From assembly GCA_902777385.1 (NCBI GenBank), contig CACYTP010000008.1, forward strand, positions 52,984 to 116,983: 64,000 nucleotides of DNA, read 5' to 3'. Below are positions 38,550 through 48,361 of this stretch, piece by piece; the first letter of the stretch is position 1; each line of letters starts with the position of its first letter. A program made the position numbers and the translations under genes. Source of the DNA: an uncultured bacterium (lineage in GTDB: Bacteria > Cyanobacteriota > Vampirovibrionia > Gastranaerophilales > Gastranaerophilaceae). Under the pieces are notes generated by a model. The model was not told where the DNA came from and did no database searches. It saw only the letters and a list, made by a program, of their open reading frames with translations.

Positions 38550-39548
38550 ATGATAACCGAAACCCAAAATATAATAAACGACATAAAAGAACTGAAGAAC
38601 AGCGATTTAGTGTCCGCAAAAGAAACTATTGATAAAGAAATAGAAGCATTACGGGTAATGGAAAATGAAATGGATGCAAGCTTAAGTGCAGCACTTGATA
38701 TAATGCAAGCTGCACGAGGCAGAATAATTCTGACAGGTATGGGAAAATCCGGTCATATCGCAAATAAAATTGCGGCATCCTTAGCTTCAACAGGTACTCC
38801 TTCATTTTTTGTGCATCCGGCAGAAGCCAGTCATGGTGATTTAGGCATGATTACAGAAGATGACGTAATTATTGCAATATCAAACAGCGGTGAATCTAAA
38901 GAATTAATAGATATATTGAACTATTCCAAAAGATTTGGAATAAAACTTATCGCAATAACCAAAAATCCGGAAAGCTCATTAGGAAAAGCCGGAGATATTG
39001 TTTTGAAACTTCCGAACAGCGGTGAAGCTTGTCCTCTGGGACTTGCACCAACATCATCAACGACTGCTACGCTGGTACTTGGGGATGTTTTAACTGTTGC
39101 TATGATTAACAGAAAAGGTTTTTCGAAAGAACAATTCAATCAACGTCATCCGGGCGGTAAACTCGGTTCAATACTGCAAAAAGTATCCGATTTAATGCAT
39201 AAAGGTACAGAAATGCCTGTATTATCTTTAAATGCAGGTATGCAGGAGACACTGCTTGAAATGACATCAAAAAGACTCGGATGTGTCGGATTTACAGATG
39301 AAAACGGAATCTTAGTCGGAATATTGACTGATGGGGATTTGAGAAGATGCCTTTCCAACGATATTTTAACTAAAAAAGCCTGTGACGTAATGACCAAAAA
39401 CCCGAAGGTAATTTCACCTGAAGCTATGGCAAGCGAAGCTGTAAAAATCATGCACGATAAGAAAATCACAAATTTATTTGCAGTAGAAAACGGAAAACCT
39501 GTAGGGGTAATACATATACATGATTGCCTGAATTGCGGCATTGTTTAA
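38550..39548 (+). CDS. kpsF: Arabinose-5-phosphate isomerase (KpsF/KdsD), intact
   Basis: 332 residues, normal length. SIS domain with TGMGKSGHIANKIAASLASTGTPSFFVHPAEASHGDLGMI and SNSGESKE, then APTSSTT and two CBS domains (RLGCVGFTDENGILVGILTDGDLRR; KITNLFAVENGKPVGVIHIHDCL). It makes arabinose-5-phosphate from ribulose-5-phosphate, the first step to Kdo. GGAG Shine-Dalgarno precedes the ATG. The copy at 4628 is nearly the same over its length but has a frameshift, so this copy probably supplies the activity. Immediately followed by thyX, unrelated in function. Confidence 0.95.
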   Translation: MITETQNIINDIKELKNSDLVSAKETIDKEIEALRVMENEMDASLSAALDIMQAARGRIILTGMGKSGHIANKIAASLASTGTPSFFVHPAEASHGDLGMITEDDVIIAISNSGESKELIDILNYSKRFGIKLIAITKNPESSLGKAGDIVLKLPNSGEACPLGLAPTSSTTATLVLGDVLTVAMINRKGFSKEQFNQRHPGGKLGSILQKVSDLMHKGTEMPVLSLNAGMQETLLEMTSKRLGCVGFTDENGILVGILTDGDLRRCLSNDILTKKACDVMTKNPKVISPEAMASEAVKIMHDKKITNLFAVENGKPVGVIHIHDCLNCGIV

Positions 39549-39575
39549 TAAAAAATTTAAGGAGAGCGTTTTAAT

Positions 39576-40304
39576 ATGGAAAACAATAACAAACCGATAG
39601 TAAATTTAATATCTAAACCTAAAGATATGCTGCGTACGGTTTATACGGCATGCAGAACTTGCTATAGTGCTGATATGCCAATTAACATATATAATGATGC
39701 CAATGACGAAGAAAAAATGCTTAAATTAATAGAAAGAGTTATTTCTTCAGGTCACTATTCAACAATTGAGCATATACAAGTGAGTTTTGCAATAAGTAAT
39801 GTTTCAAGAGCTTGCACACATCAGTTGGTAAGGCACAGACACATGTCATTTTCTCAAAAATCTCAAAGATATGTTAAAGAAAAGGGACAATTTGACTACC
39901 TTATTCCTCCTACTATTGAACGCAATCAGGAATTAAAAGAAAAATTTATTAAGTTTATGGGTGAAATTTCTGATAAATATCAGGAATTTGTGGATGCAGG
40001 AATACCTGCTGAGGACGCAAGAGCGGTTCTGCCGAATGCAACTGCGACATCTATGGTTGCCAGTCTAAATTTAAGAGAGCTTATTCACATAGCTAATTTG
40101 AGATTATGCTCAAGAGCTCAATACGAAATACGAATGATGGTAAAAGGGATGTGTGACGCATTAATTGCGGAAGAACCTTGGCTAAAACCGTATTTAGTAC
40201 CTAAGTGCGAAAGATTTGGTTTTTGTGACGAAGATAAATCCTGCGGCAGGAAACCAAAATTAGAAGAATTAAAAAATGCAGCAAATGCTGTTGCAGTGTT
40301 GTAA
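39576..40304 (+). CDS. thyX: Flavin-dependent thymidylate synthase
   Basis: 242 residues. The ThyX motif RHR-x7-S is complete (R86-H87-R88 to S96 in RHRHMSFSQKSQR). YSTIEHIQVSFAI and ARAVLPNATATSM are the substrate-binding segments. It converts dUMP to dTMP using methylenetetrahydrofolate and FAD, replacing ThyA. AGGAGAG precedes the ATG. The gene is followed 13 bases later by the GT2 gene. Confidence 0.97.
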   Translation: MENNNKPIVNLISKPKDMLRTVYTACRTCYSADMPINIYNDANDEEKMLKLIERVISSGHYSTIEHIQVSFAISNVSRACTHQLVRHRHMSFSQKSQRYVKEKGQFDYLIPPTIERNQELKEKFIKFMGEISDKYQEFVDAGIPAEDARAVLPNATATSMVASLNLRELIHIANLRLCSRAQYEIRMMVKGMCDALIAEEPWLKPYLVPKCERFGFCDEDKSCGRKPKLEELKNAANAVAVL

Positions 40305-40317
40305 AAGGATTTTCATA

Positions 40318-41259
40318 ATGAAACTTGTAATACAAATTCCATGTTTTAATGAAGAAAAAACATTACCGGTAACAATAAGCGAGCTGCCAAAGGCTATAAA
40401 TGGTATTGATGAAATAGAAATACTTGTTATAGATGATGGTTCATCTGATAATACTGTTAAGATTGCCAAAGAACATGGTGCAAAAGTTGCACAATTACAT
40501 ATACACAAAGGTCTGGCAAAAGCTTTTAAAACAGGCTTAGATACGGCACTGGAAATGGGTGCGGATATTATAGTTAACACGGATGCTGATAATCAATACT
40601 GTGCAAAGGATATTGAAAAACTTGTAAAGCCCATACTGAATGAACAAGCAGATATCGTAATTGGCAGCAGACCCGTATCCGATATAAGGCATTTTTCGCT
40701 ATTAAAGAAATTTTTACAAAGATTCGGTTCATTTGTTGTAAGAACACTAAGTTCGACAAAAGTTGAGGATGCTCCGAGCGGATTTAGAGCATTTTCCAGA
40801 AACGCAGCAATGCAGCTGAATGTATTTGACAATTATACATACACACTTGAAACTATTATACAGGCTCAGGCAAAAGGTCTGCAAATAGAATGTGTGGATA
40901 TTAATGTCAATGAAAACTTACGGAAATCAAGACTATTTAACAATATGCTGGCATATATAAATCACTCAATCATAACGATGTTGAGAATGTTTATTGTGTA
41001 CAGACCATTCAGATTTTTCGCCTCACTTGGAGTCGTTGCGTTACTGGCAGGAACAACCCTCGGAGGAAGGTTTATTTACTACTACTTAACAGGTGGCGGA
41101 AAAGGGCATATCCAATCGCTTATACTTGCCGCCATATTTATACTGGCAGGAGTTCAGCTTGGAATATTTGCGGCATTGGCTGAAATAGTATCCATTAACA
41201 GAAAATTACTGGAGGATATTCAATATAAGTTAAAGGCTGAAAAGCTTAACAATAAATAA
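40318..41259 (+). CDS. GT2-family polyprenyl-phosphate glycosyltransferase
   Basis: Start taken at ATG 40318 (AAAAGGA upstream); the frame extends to 40276 only inside thyX. 313 residues: GT-A fold with VIQIPCFNEEKTLP, IDDGSSDNT and the NTDADNQY DxD-type motif, then two C-terminal TM helices (~230-290). This is the DPM1/GtrB-like arrangement that attaches a sugar to polyprenyl phosphate on the inner membrane. The product could feed the GT39-like transferase at 10052 (inference). The PgpH-like gene follows 24 bases later. Confidence 0.87.
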   Translation: MKLVIQIPCFNEEKTLPVTISELPKAINGIDEIEILVIDDGSSDNTVKIAKEHGAKVAQLHIHKGLAKAFKTGLDTALEMGADIIVNTDADNQYCAKDIEKLVKPILNEQADIVIGSRPVSDIRHFSLLKKFLQRFGSFVVRTLSSTKVEDAPSGFRAFSRNAAMQLNVFDNYTYTLETIIQAQAKGLQIECVDINVNENLRKSRLFNNMLAYINHSIITMLRMFIVYRPFRFFASLGVVALLAGTTLGGRFIYYYLTGGGKGHIQSLILAAIFILAGVQLGIFAALAEIVSINRKLLEDIQYKLKAEKLNNK

Positions 41260-41283
41260 GGTTAACAAATTAAAAGGTGATAT

Positions 41284-43473
41284 ATGATAAAACTTGATAT
41301 ATTTAGTAAAATTAAAAATTTTATATTTTCGTCATTAATGATAAAAATATCGGCATTTCTTTGTTTTGTAATGATATTGACTGCAATTGTTGCATCCCAA
41401 AACTTCTTTTTCCAGAGTGTAATTGAAAACGGCGTAAGTAAAAGAGATATTATTGCAGAAAAGACTTTGACTGTTGTGGATGTTAAACGCACCGAAATAA
41501 GAAAAAAAGAAATTGCACAGAAAGTTGAACCAATACTTACAACAACAGAAGACGATTTTATCAAAAATAATTTGGAAACACTTGAAACGTCAATATTCCA
41601 AATTCGGAAAAAAGACGTATCGCAAGAAACAAAAATCGAAGAATTATCTATTCTTTTTGACATACAAGATAAAAATACCAAGAATTTTATAATAAACTTC
41701 TTCATAAAAGCTGACGAATCATCGCTAAGAGAAGCGTTTGATAAGGCAAATTTAACGTTAACCAATATTTTGAGTACAGGGCTTTCTGAAAAAGACTTTG
41801 AAAACAATAATATAGATAAAGTAATAAATAATCATCTGGTTTCTAATGTTTCAAAAAGACAAATAACTGTTGTTAATGCACTTTTAAACCAGATTTTGGT
41901 ACCTAATCTTGTTATTGATGAATTTGCTACTGAAATTGCAAGAAAAAATGCAGAAAATTCAATAAAACCGTATGAAATAACCTTTCAAAAAGGAGATAAA
42001 ATAGTTTTTGAAGGAGAGCCTATAACAAAATTAAAAAGAGATGCTCTCAGACAAGCCGGTTACAACGTATATGAGTTGAACTGGCAAGGTTTATTAGCCT
42101 TACTTGCATTAGTATCGCTGGGAGTACTTATCTATATAGGATACATGAAATACTTTGCAAAACAATTTATGGAACCAAGATATTTTGCGGTAACAGCATT
42201 CTTATCAATAATGCTTGCCCTTTCTGCCGTACTAATTCCAACCGGATTTTCACAATACATATTACCAATACCGGCATTTGTAATTCTGCTTGCAATATTT
42301 ATAAGTCCAAGGGTTGCTTTTACAACGACTGTTGTACTGCTATCAATACTTGCAACAGGTATTCAGTATTCTGCACAGGTTGTAATTACATTTTTACTAC
42401 TCAGCTTAGTTGCAGGGGTTATGGTATCTCAGATAAGATATTCAAGGAGATTTGACCTGATAAAAGCCGGAGGGATGGTATCTGTTGCAGGACTAATAAT
42501 AGTCCTTGCTATTTATATACTCGAAAAATGTCTTATTGATGTAAGCAATCAGAGAATCATCAATGACTGTATATATATAGCACTAAACGGAGTACTAAGT
42601 TCAATGATTGTATTCTTTGTACTACCGTTGTTTGAAAACATGTTTAATATAATAACTCCGTACGGTCTTGCAGAACTTACCGACCATAAGCTGTTAAAAA
42701 CTTTACTGGATAAAGCTCCGGGAACATATCACCATAGTTTGATGGTATCTAATTTGTGTGAAGCCGCAGCAGAAGCTATTGGGGCAAATCCTATATTAGC
42801 AAGAGTCGGAGCATTATATCATGATATAGGGAAGTTACAACGTCCATTATTCTTTGTAGAGAACCAATCATACTTTGGTATTGATAACCCGCACAAAAAT
42901 CATAATCCACATGTTAGTAAAATGCTGATAACAGCACATACAAAAGATGGTATTGAACTGGCTAAGAAGAACAGCTTGCCTTCGGTAATTAATAATTTTA
43001 TACTTCAGCACCACGGCGAAGGACTTGTTAGTTATTTTTATAATGAAGCCGTAAAGGAAGAAGGAATAGAAAACGTTGCAGAAGAACAATTCCGCTACTC
43101 CGGCCCTAAACCTAATATGAAAGAAACTGCTATTTTAATGCTGGCGGATGCAATCGAATCAGCAGTAAGAGCTTTTAAAAATCCGACATCAGAGGATATT
43201 GAACATATCATTGATAAAATAATTGTAGACAGGTTAAACGACGGGCAATTATCGGATAGTCCGCTGACACTTAAAGATTTAAAAACAGTAGCCGCAACCT
43301 TCAGCCGAATTTTAAGAGGCATGCAGCACGAGAGAATTAAGTATCAAGAATTGGATGCAAAATTAAAAGAACCATCTAAAATACTTGACGAAGACTTGGA
43401 AAATAAAATAAAGCAGTTGGAGTCCCAAAATCCTAAAAATCCTGAAGACGGAGATAAAGATGACAGAATATAA
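41284..43473 (+). CDS. 7TM-HD (PgpH-like) cyclic-di-AMP phosphodiesterase
   Basis: 729 residues: an N-terminal TM, a ~230-residue extracellular domain, about seven TM helices (~275-450) and a C-terminal HD domain with H483/H484 (TYHHSLMVSNL), H513-D514 (LYHDIGKLQRP), HAKDG-type helices and ILMLADAIES. Homologues in Firmicutes and Cyanobacteria hydrolyse c-di-AMP and sit just upstream of ybeY and dgkA, as here. The extracellular domain fits 7TMR-HDED. The substrate is inferred from homology. Its end overlaps ybeY by 14 bases. Confidence 0.88.
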   Translation: MIKLDIFSKIKNFIFSSLMIKISAFLCFVMILTAIVASQNFFFQSVIENGVSKRDIIAEKTLTVVDVKRTEIRKKEIAQKVEPILTTTEDDFIKNNLETLETSIFQIRKKDVSQETKIEELSILFDIQDKNTKNFIINFFIKADESSLREAFDKANLTLTNILSTGLSEKDFENNNIDKVINNHLVSNVSKRQITVVNALLNQILVPNLVIDEFATEIARKNAENSIKPYEITFQKGDKIVFEGEPITKLKRDALRQAGYNVYELNWQGLLALLALVSLGVLIYIGYMKYFAKQFMEPRYFAVTAFLSIMLALSAVLIPTGFSQYILPIPAFVILLAIFISPRVAFTTTVVLLSILATGIQYSAQVVITFLLLSLVAGVMVSQIRYSRRFDLIKAGGMVSVAGLIIVLAIYILEKCLIDVSNQRIINDCIYIALNGVLSSMIVFFVLPLFENMFNIITPYGLAELTDHKLLKTLLDKAPGTYHHSLMVSNLCEAAAEAIGANPILARVGALYHDIGKLQRPLFFVENQSYFGIDNPHKNHNPHVSKMLITAHTKDGIELAKKNSLPSVINNFILQHHGEGLVSYFYNEAVKEEGIENVAEEQFRYSGPKPNMKETAILMLADAIESAVRAFKNPTSEDIEHIIDKIIVDRLNDGQLSDSPLTLKDLKTVAATFSRILRGMQHERIKYQELDAKLKEPSKILDEDLENKIKQLESQNPKNPEDGDKDDRI

Positions 43474-43972
43474 TATATTCAGTGAAAACATATATCAAGG
43501 CTGGGAAATTGATGAAAAATATTTTATAGACAAAGCAAGAGAAATTTTGAAATATTATCTTAACATGCCGGAAATAGCTAAAAGTTGCTGTCTTAAAGAC
43601 TACGAATATAAAACAATTTCATTTGATTTTTTATACTGCGACAGCAATAAGACACATGAGATTAACCGGGAATATCGTAATAAAGATTACCCTGCAGATA
43701 TCATTACTTTCGCAATTTTTGCAGACACAGAACCTGAAAACAGGTTTATTTTTGATGGAGAAATAAATCTTGGGGAAGTTATGATAGCTCTGGATAAAGT
43801 AATTGAAGAAGCCTACAAAAAAGGGACCGAACAAGAATATGAATTGTCTTTTTTAATAAGTCATGGCATAATGCACTTACTGGGGTTTGACCACCAGACA
43901 GAAGAAGATTACAATTTTGTTATAAGTATGCAAAAGAAAGCATTGGAAGCAGTAGGATATGTCAAAATATAA
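43460..43972 (+). CDS. ybeY: Endoribonuclease YbeY, rRNA maturation
   Basis: 170 residues. The zinc motif H135-x3-H139-x5-H145 lies in SHGIMHLLGFDH, the fixed family signature; an R in EINREYRNKDYPADIITFA is also typical. YbeY helps mature the 16S rRNA 3' end and ribosome quality control. Overlaps both neighbours by 14 bases, so translation is coupled with pgpH-like and dgkA. Confidence 0.95.
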   Translation: MTEYNIFSENIYQGWEIDEKYFIDKAREILKYYLNMPEIAKSCCLKDYEYKTISFDFLYCDSNKTHEINREYRNKDYPADIITFAIFADTEPENRFIFDGEINLGEVMIALDKVIEEAYKKGTEQEYELSFLISHGIMHLLGFDHQTEEDYNFVISMQKKALEAVGYVKI

Positions 43973-44345
43973 ATCACAAGGTTTTAGAAAGACCTTCAGG
44001 AATGCACGAAAAGGGTTAAGAATAGTACTAAAAAGCGAGAGAAACATAAGAATTCATTTTATGGTAGGAACACTTGCAATACTTTGCGGGGTAGCTTTAA
44101 AGTTATCTATAATTGAATTATGTATTGTTCTTATAGCAATCACACTTGTTGTGGGATTTGAAATGATAAATTCAGCAATTGAATTTTCTCTGGATGCAGT
44201 TTTTCACAACAAATATTCAACATTGGTCGGAATGGCAAAAGATATTTCGGCAGGGGCTGTAATGTTTGCGACATTTGTTGCCGTTGCCATAGGATTATTT
44301 ATATATATTCCACCGATAATGGCATTAATTTATAAATTCATATAA
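43959..44345 (+). CDS. dgkA: Diacylglycerol/undecaprenol kinase
   Basis: 128 residues with three TM helices and the DgkA/UdpK signature EMINSAIEFSLDAV. It phosphorylates diacylglycerol or, in Gram-positive-like homologues, undecaprenol, to recycle the glycan carrier lipid. The N-terminal SQGFRKTFRNARKGLRIVLKSERNIRIHF is typical. It closes the pgpH-like/ybeY/dgkA run and is followed by a terminator. Confidence 0.93.
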   Translation: MSKYKSQGFRKTFRNARKGLRIVLKSERNIRIHFMVGTLAILCGVALKLSIIELCIVLIAITLVVGFEMINSAIEFSLDAVFHNKYSTLVGMAKDISAGAVMFATFVAVAIGLFIYIPPIMALIYKFI

Positions 44346-44348
44346 AAT

Positions 44349-44390
44349 AACAAGCGGCTATGGAAAAACCAAAACCGCTTGTTGATTTTA
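44349..44390. terminator. Terminator after dgkA
   Basis: AACAAGCGG (44349-44357) pairs perfectly with CCGCTTGTT (44375-44383), followed by gattttata. The loop is 17 bases. Works for dgkA and may also serve the convergent small gene at 44412. Confidence 0.7.
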
Positions 44391-44411
44391 TAAAAGAAAT
44401 GAGAGAGAGAC

Positions 44412-44615
44412 TTAATTATTACTCAACACCAACTTTAATGTAGCTAAGTTTTTGATTGATAACATAGCATGCTTGTTGTGCTGCTCTGCTGAAATATTAA
44501 AAATTCTGATTATTCTTTGAATTTCTTCTAAATCTTTTCTATTCTTTATAACATATACATTGCTGATTGGATCTGCAACTACTGACATCATCGTATTTAA
44601 ATCTTGTTCTTTCAT
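44412..44615 (-). CDS. Small protein of unknown function
   Basis: 67 residues from the ATG ending 44615 (GAGGATAC ahead); an upstream in-frame ATG at 44630 would add five residues. MKEQDLNTMMSVVADPISNVYVIKN is followed by an amphipathic helical C-terminus (LEEIQRIIRIFN, then HAMLSIKNLATLKLVLSN). No known domain recognised. It lies on the strand opposite dgkA and is divergent to the M16 gene. Good Shine-Dalgarno supports expression; a random ORF is still possible. Confidence 0.55.
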   Translation of the reverse strand: MKEQDLNTMMSVVADPISNVYVIKNRKDLEEIQRIIRIFNISAEQHNKHAMLSIKNLATLKLVLSNN

Positions 44616-44762
44616 GTTTTGTATCCTCATTTCCTTATATTCTTATAAAGTTTTTTTTGCCGTAAAAATTGCCTTTTAAAAAATTTATGACGTTACAAAA
44701 ATTAACATTACAAAATAGCAATTTTCAAAAGAACGGAGTTTTAATATAAAAGTAGGGAAAAT

Positions 44763-47582
44763 ATGGCAAATTATTTAAACAAGATAAACAGTTACGGGAA
44801 AATACAATATTCAATTAATGCAGAACCAAAATCAGAGCCTGCATTTGGAAATTCTGACGGGCAGAAATCGGAACAGATAAAAGAATTACCAATGATGACT
44901 AATAATAATATAGGAATAAGAACACCTATATCTTATGTTAAGACAGGAGAACAAGATTTACCTTACGGATTAAAAGCACACTTTTATAAACTTTCTAACG
45001 GTCAAAAAATAGTTATTTTACCAAAAGAAGGTCAAACAGTATTAAGATCTTATGTTAATACAGGTTCACTAAACGAACCGGATAATTTAAGAGGAATCAG
45101 CCACTATATAGAACATAATCTTTTTAACGGATCTGAAGGCTTGGAGGCAGGTGAATTTTTTGCAACAACAGATAAAATGGGGGCTGAAACAAATGCAAGC
45201 ACAGGACTTGCCGAAACCAATTACTTCATAGCTTCTAATCTGTTAAAAGATGAAGATTTGGAAAACAAAATTAAAATCCACGCTTCAATGCTGGAAACTC
45301 CAAAATTTGCAACAGACATGTTAGAAAAAGAAAAGGGGATTGTTAACTCTGAAATTAATATGATTACATCATCTCCCGACAATATTGCATATAATAATAC
45401 TCTTAAAAATTTATTTAATATTAAAACAACCTCAAATGATGTGATAGCCGGTACTACAGATAACATAACAAATCTGACCCGGGAAGATGTAGTGAATTAT
45501 TTTAACAACAACTATTACCCTGCCAATATGGTAACCGTTGTTTCAGGCGAAGTAGAACCTGAAGAAACAATGAAGTTAATTTCAAAATACTTCACATCAA
45601 ACAAGCTTCCATCTAAGCAGAGGCACTTTGAAAAGCTTGTTCCTACAAATAAACCGTTAAGACAAGATATTATCTCTGACAAGACTCAATCATCGTTTAT
45701 CGTAATGGGCTTTGCCGGACCTAAAAATAATGACGCAAGAAATAAAATTTACACAGATGCACTTTCAAGATTAATGTTCACCTCGAGCGAAGCTCAAAAC
45801 ATATTTAGACCTCTTAATGCTGAAGTTGGAGCAATGTCGGAAAAAGTACTTGCAAAACCCGAAGCTAATACCGCATTTATGATTATGGGCGAAACTTCAG
45901 AGGCTAACAGTGAAAAATTATTGAAACAAATTTACTCTCAGATTGAAAAATACAAGCAGCAACCGATTTCCGAAGAAGAACTGTCAATTATAAAAAGAGA
46001 TATGAAAAAAACATTCACATCAATGTTTGAAACATCTTTTATGATAAATAATTTTGTAGGCACCTCTCTTTTGGAAAACAACATGGATGCCATTACAAAA
46101 TATGAACAAATAATTGATGAAATGACAGCAGAAGATATACAAAATGCTGCAAAAGAATTTTTCGACTTAAATAAAACCTCAATAACAGTGCTACATCCTA
46201 CAAAAGCCAATAAAGATGAAATACTTAAAAATTATAACCAAACAAATCAACCTGGTTTTACGGGTAACTTAAAGAAAAAAGCAATAAATACAGATAATAT
46301 AAAGCAATATGAGTTAGAAAATAATTATAGAGTTTTGACTTATGATAGTGAATTTCCTGATTTTCACGAAAATATTGTTTTAAAAACGGAAACTCCGATT
46401 ATGCCTAAAAATCCTGCGGCTATAGCAATCCTTAATGAGATACTGTCAAACGGAACAAAAGAAAAAACTCAAACGGAATTTTTAAAACAAGCAGAGAAAA
46501 ACGGAGTAGATATCGGAGTATTTGCAGATACTAACGGACTACTCTGTCTTTTGGAAGCAGATGCAAAGGATTACAACAAAGCAAACGATATGCTGAAAGA
46601 ATTGCTTGAAACACCTGCATTTAATCAAGAAACATTTGACAAAGCAGTTGCAGACGTTAAAGACAGGCTGCTTAGAGCAGAAAAAACTCCGGGAAATAAG
46701 TTAAATCCTTTACTGAATAAAACCTCTCATAGGAAAGAAGACGTATTAAAGGGATTAGATACAATCACGCTTGAAGACATAAAACTTCTATATTCGGATA
46801 TAATTAATTCTTCCTCTGCACTTGTAACAATAGCGGCACCTTTCAAGAAAAATAATGAACTTAAAAAGGAAGTTTTTGCGGATTTATCTGAATATAAAAA
46901 CGTTAAACCGTATAATAACAATATATTCGATGACTATGAGCCAATAGAAGAAACAAAAGTTCTGACAGAAACCGATAACAAAAGTCAGGCTAAAATAGTT
47001 ATGGCATATAAATACAAAAATACCGGCAATATCAAAGATGCGGCAACCCTTGATTTGCTAAACCATATTCTTGGAGGCAGTCCATCTTCAAGATTATTCA
47101 ATGATCTCAGAGAAAAACAGAAGCTTGCATACGCAGTACGCTCAAAAATATCAAAAACTAATACAACAGGTATCATAAAATTATCAATTGGCACGACAAC
47201 AGACAATAAAGAAACGGGAGAACAAAGTTTTGATAATCTTCAAAAGTCCATAAACGGTTTCCAATATCATATAGATAAAATAAAAACTGAAAAAGTAACA
47301 GAAGATGAACTTGAACGTGCAAAACTTGCTTTAAAGAATTCAATACTTACTAACAGCGAAAGAACAAGCGAAAAAAGTCTGCAGATAATGTCCGGAGGAA
47401 CAAACTTCTATGGAGCGGATTATGCAAATCAAATGCTTGAAGAAATAGACAAAATAACAACGGACGATATCTATAACGCAGCACAAAACATATTTGGAGG
47501 GAAGCCGCTATATTCAATAGTAGCAACGCAAGATACATTAGACTACAACAAAGAATATCTGGATAGCCTGAATGACAAATAA
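44763..47582 (+). CDS. M16-family (insulinase-like) zinc metalloprotease
   Basis: 939 residues: two M16 halves in one chain. The active half has the inverted zinc motif H114-Y-I-E117-H118 and the third ligand E197 (KGIVNSEINM); the second half (~510 onward) lacks HxxEH, the usual inactive partner. The first ~60 residues are a polar extension without signal peptide, so a cytoplasmic enzyme or unconventional export. Such proteases degrade peptides and signal-type fragments. GGGAAAAT lies before ATG 44763. The EF-hand gene follows 75 bases later. Confidence 0.9.
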   Translation: MANYLNKINSYGKIQYSINAEPKSEPAFGNSDGQKSEQIKELPMMTNNNIGIRTPISYVKTGEQDLPYGLKAHFYKLSNGQKIVILPKEGQTVLRSYVNTGSLNEPDNLRGISHYIEHNLFNGSEGLEAGEFFATTDKMGAETNASTGLAETNYFIASNLLKDEDLENKIKIHASMLETPKFATDMLEKEKGIVNSEINMITSSPDNIAYNNTLKNLFNIKTTSNDVIAGTTDNITNLTREDVVNYFNNNYYPANMVTVVSGEVEPEETMKLISKYFTSNKLPSKQRHFEKLVPTNKPLRQDIISDKTQSSFIVMGFAGPKNNDARNKIYTDALSRLMFTSSEAQNIFRPLNAEVGAMSEKVLAKPEANTAFMIMGETSEANSEKLLKQIYSQIEKYKQQPISEEELSIIKRDMKKTFTSMFETSFMINNFVGTSLLENNMDAITKYEQIIDEMTAEDIQNAAKEFFDLNKTSITVLHPTKANKDEILKNYNQTNQPGFTGNLKKKAINTDNIKQYELENNYRVLTYDSEFPDFHENIVLKTETPIMPKNPAAIAILNEILSNGTKEKTQTEFLKQAEKNGVDIGVFADTNGLLCLLEADAKDYNKANDMLKELLETPAFNQETFDKAVADVKDRLLRAEKTPGNKLNPLLNKTSHRKEDVLKGLDTITLEDIKLLYSDIINSSSALVTIAAPFKKNNELKKEVFADLSEYKNVKPYNNNIFDDYEPIEETKVLTETDNKSQAKIVMAYKYKNTGNIKDAATLDLLNHILGGSPSSRLFNDLREKQKLAYAVRSKISKTNTTGIIKLSIGTTTDNKETGEQSFDNLQKSINGFQYHIDKIKTEKVTEDELERAKLALKNSILTNSERTSEKSLQIMSGGTNFYGADYANQMLEEIDKITTDDIYNAAQNIFGGKPLYSIVATQDTLDYNKEYLDSLNDK

Positions 47583-47657
47583 ACAAGCAGCCAAAAAACT
47601 TGACAAATACAAAAAAAACATTAAAATTAGATAGGAAGAAACAGAGAGGGTTATTTT

Positions 47658-48215
47658 ATGACTAATTCTAACGGTAATGCTTTACTTGCTGGCATATATT
47701 CGGGACTTAATAATACATATTCATATCTGGCAGCTCAATACCCTAATCAGGTAACATTGGAAAATATCAATAAAGCACGTTCCGACAACAAAACTGCCGG
47801 CGTAATAAATCAAAGCTTCGCTTCATATCTGCAAACTAATTTTACTAATATAGATAAGGATAAAGACGGCATTATAAGTGCGGAAGAAATGTCAAATTTG
47901 ACAAACAGAATGTCAACTCAAGGACTTACAAGAGAAGAACTCACGCAAATGTATGCTTCGGGGGCAAGCGGACTATCTACAAGTACAATGGAAAATATAC
48001 TGGAACATTTTGACGAAATGGATACCAACCACGACGGCAAAATCACAAGCGAAGAAATCTCAGCATACAGTCTTAATCAGGCTAAATTGCAAAAAGAAGA
48101 TGAGTATAATAACAGAAGAGCAACTGATATGTCTGTATTCTACGGAAATGAAGACTCTTCATCGGATTCATACAGTATTCTAAGTTACAAATACAAAAAT
48201 AATAACAATAACTAA
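47658..48215 (+). CDS. EF-hand calcium-binding protein
   Basis: 185 residues. Two canonical 12-residue EF-hand loops: DKDKDGIISAEE (66-77) and DTNHDGKITSEE (122-133). No signal peptide is visible; the N-terminus NGNALLAGIYSGLNNT is weakly hydrophobic. It resembles calcium-sensor-like or structural EF-hand proteins, and it recalls the EF-hands in the calpain-like pair at 18835 and 22982. AGAGAGGG lies before the ATG. A short terminator follows. Confidence 0.85.
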   Translation: MTNSNGNALLAGIYSGLNNTYSYLAAQYPNQVTLENINKARSDNKTAGVINQSFASYLQTNFTNIDKDKDGIISAEEMSNLTNRMSTQGLTREELTQMYASGASGLSTSTMENILEHFDEMDTNHDGKITSEEISAYSLNQAKLQKEDEYNNRRATDMSVFYGNEDSSSDSYSILSYKYKNNNNN

Positions 48216-48258
48216 ATAATTATATCTTAGTGGCATATTTAAAAAAGGAAAGATTTAG

Positions 48259-48290
48259 TGAGGAACATTAACAGTGTTCCTCATTTATTA
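48259..48290 (+). terminator. Weak terminator after the EF-hand gene
   Basis: TGAGGAACA (48259-48267) pairs with TGTTCCTCA (48275-48283), loop of 7 bases, then tttattatt. The T-tract is broken, so termination may be partial. Confidence 0.55.
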
Positions 48291-48332
48291 TTAAATACTC
48301 TCATAGTAGTAGTTAAATTTAAAAATTTATGA

Positions 48333-48338
48333 TATAAT
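48333..48338 (+). promoter_or_regulatory. -10 element of clpP
   Basis: A perfect TATAAT stands 24 bases ahead of the ATG of clpP, with AGGAGAG as Shine-Dalgarno. The -35 is not clear. Confidence 0.5.
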
Positions 48339-48361
48339 GACCACATAATTAGGAGAGAAAA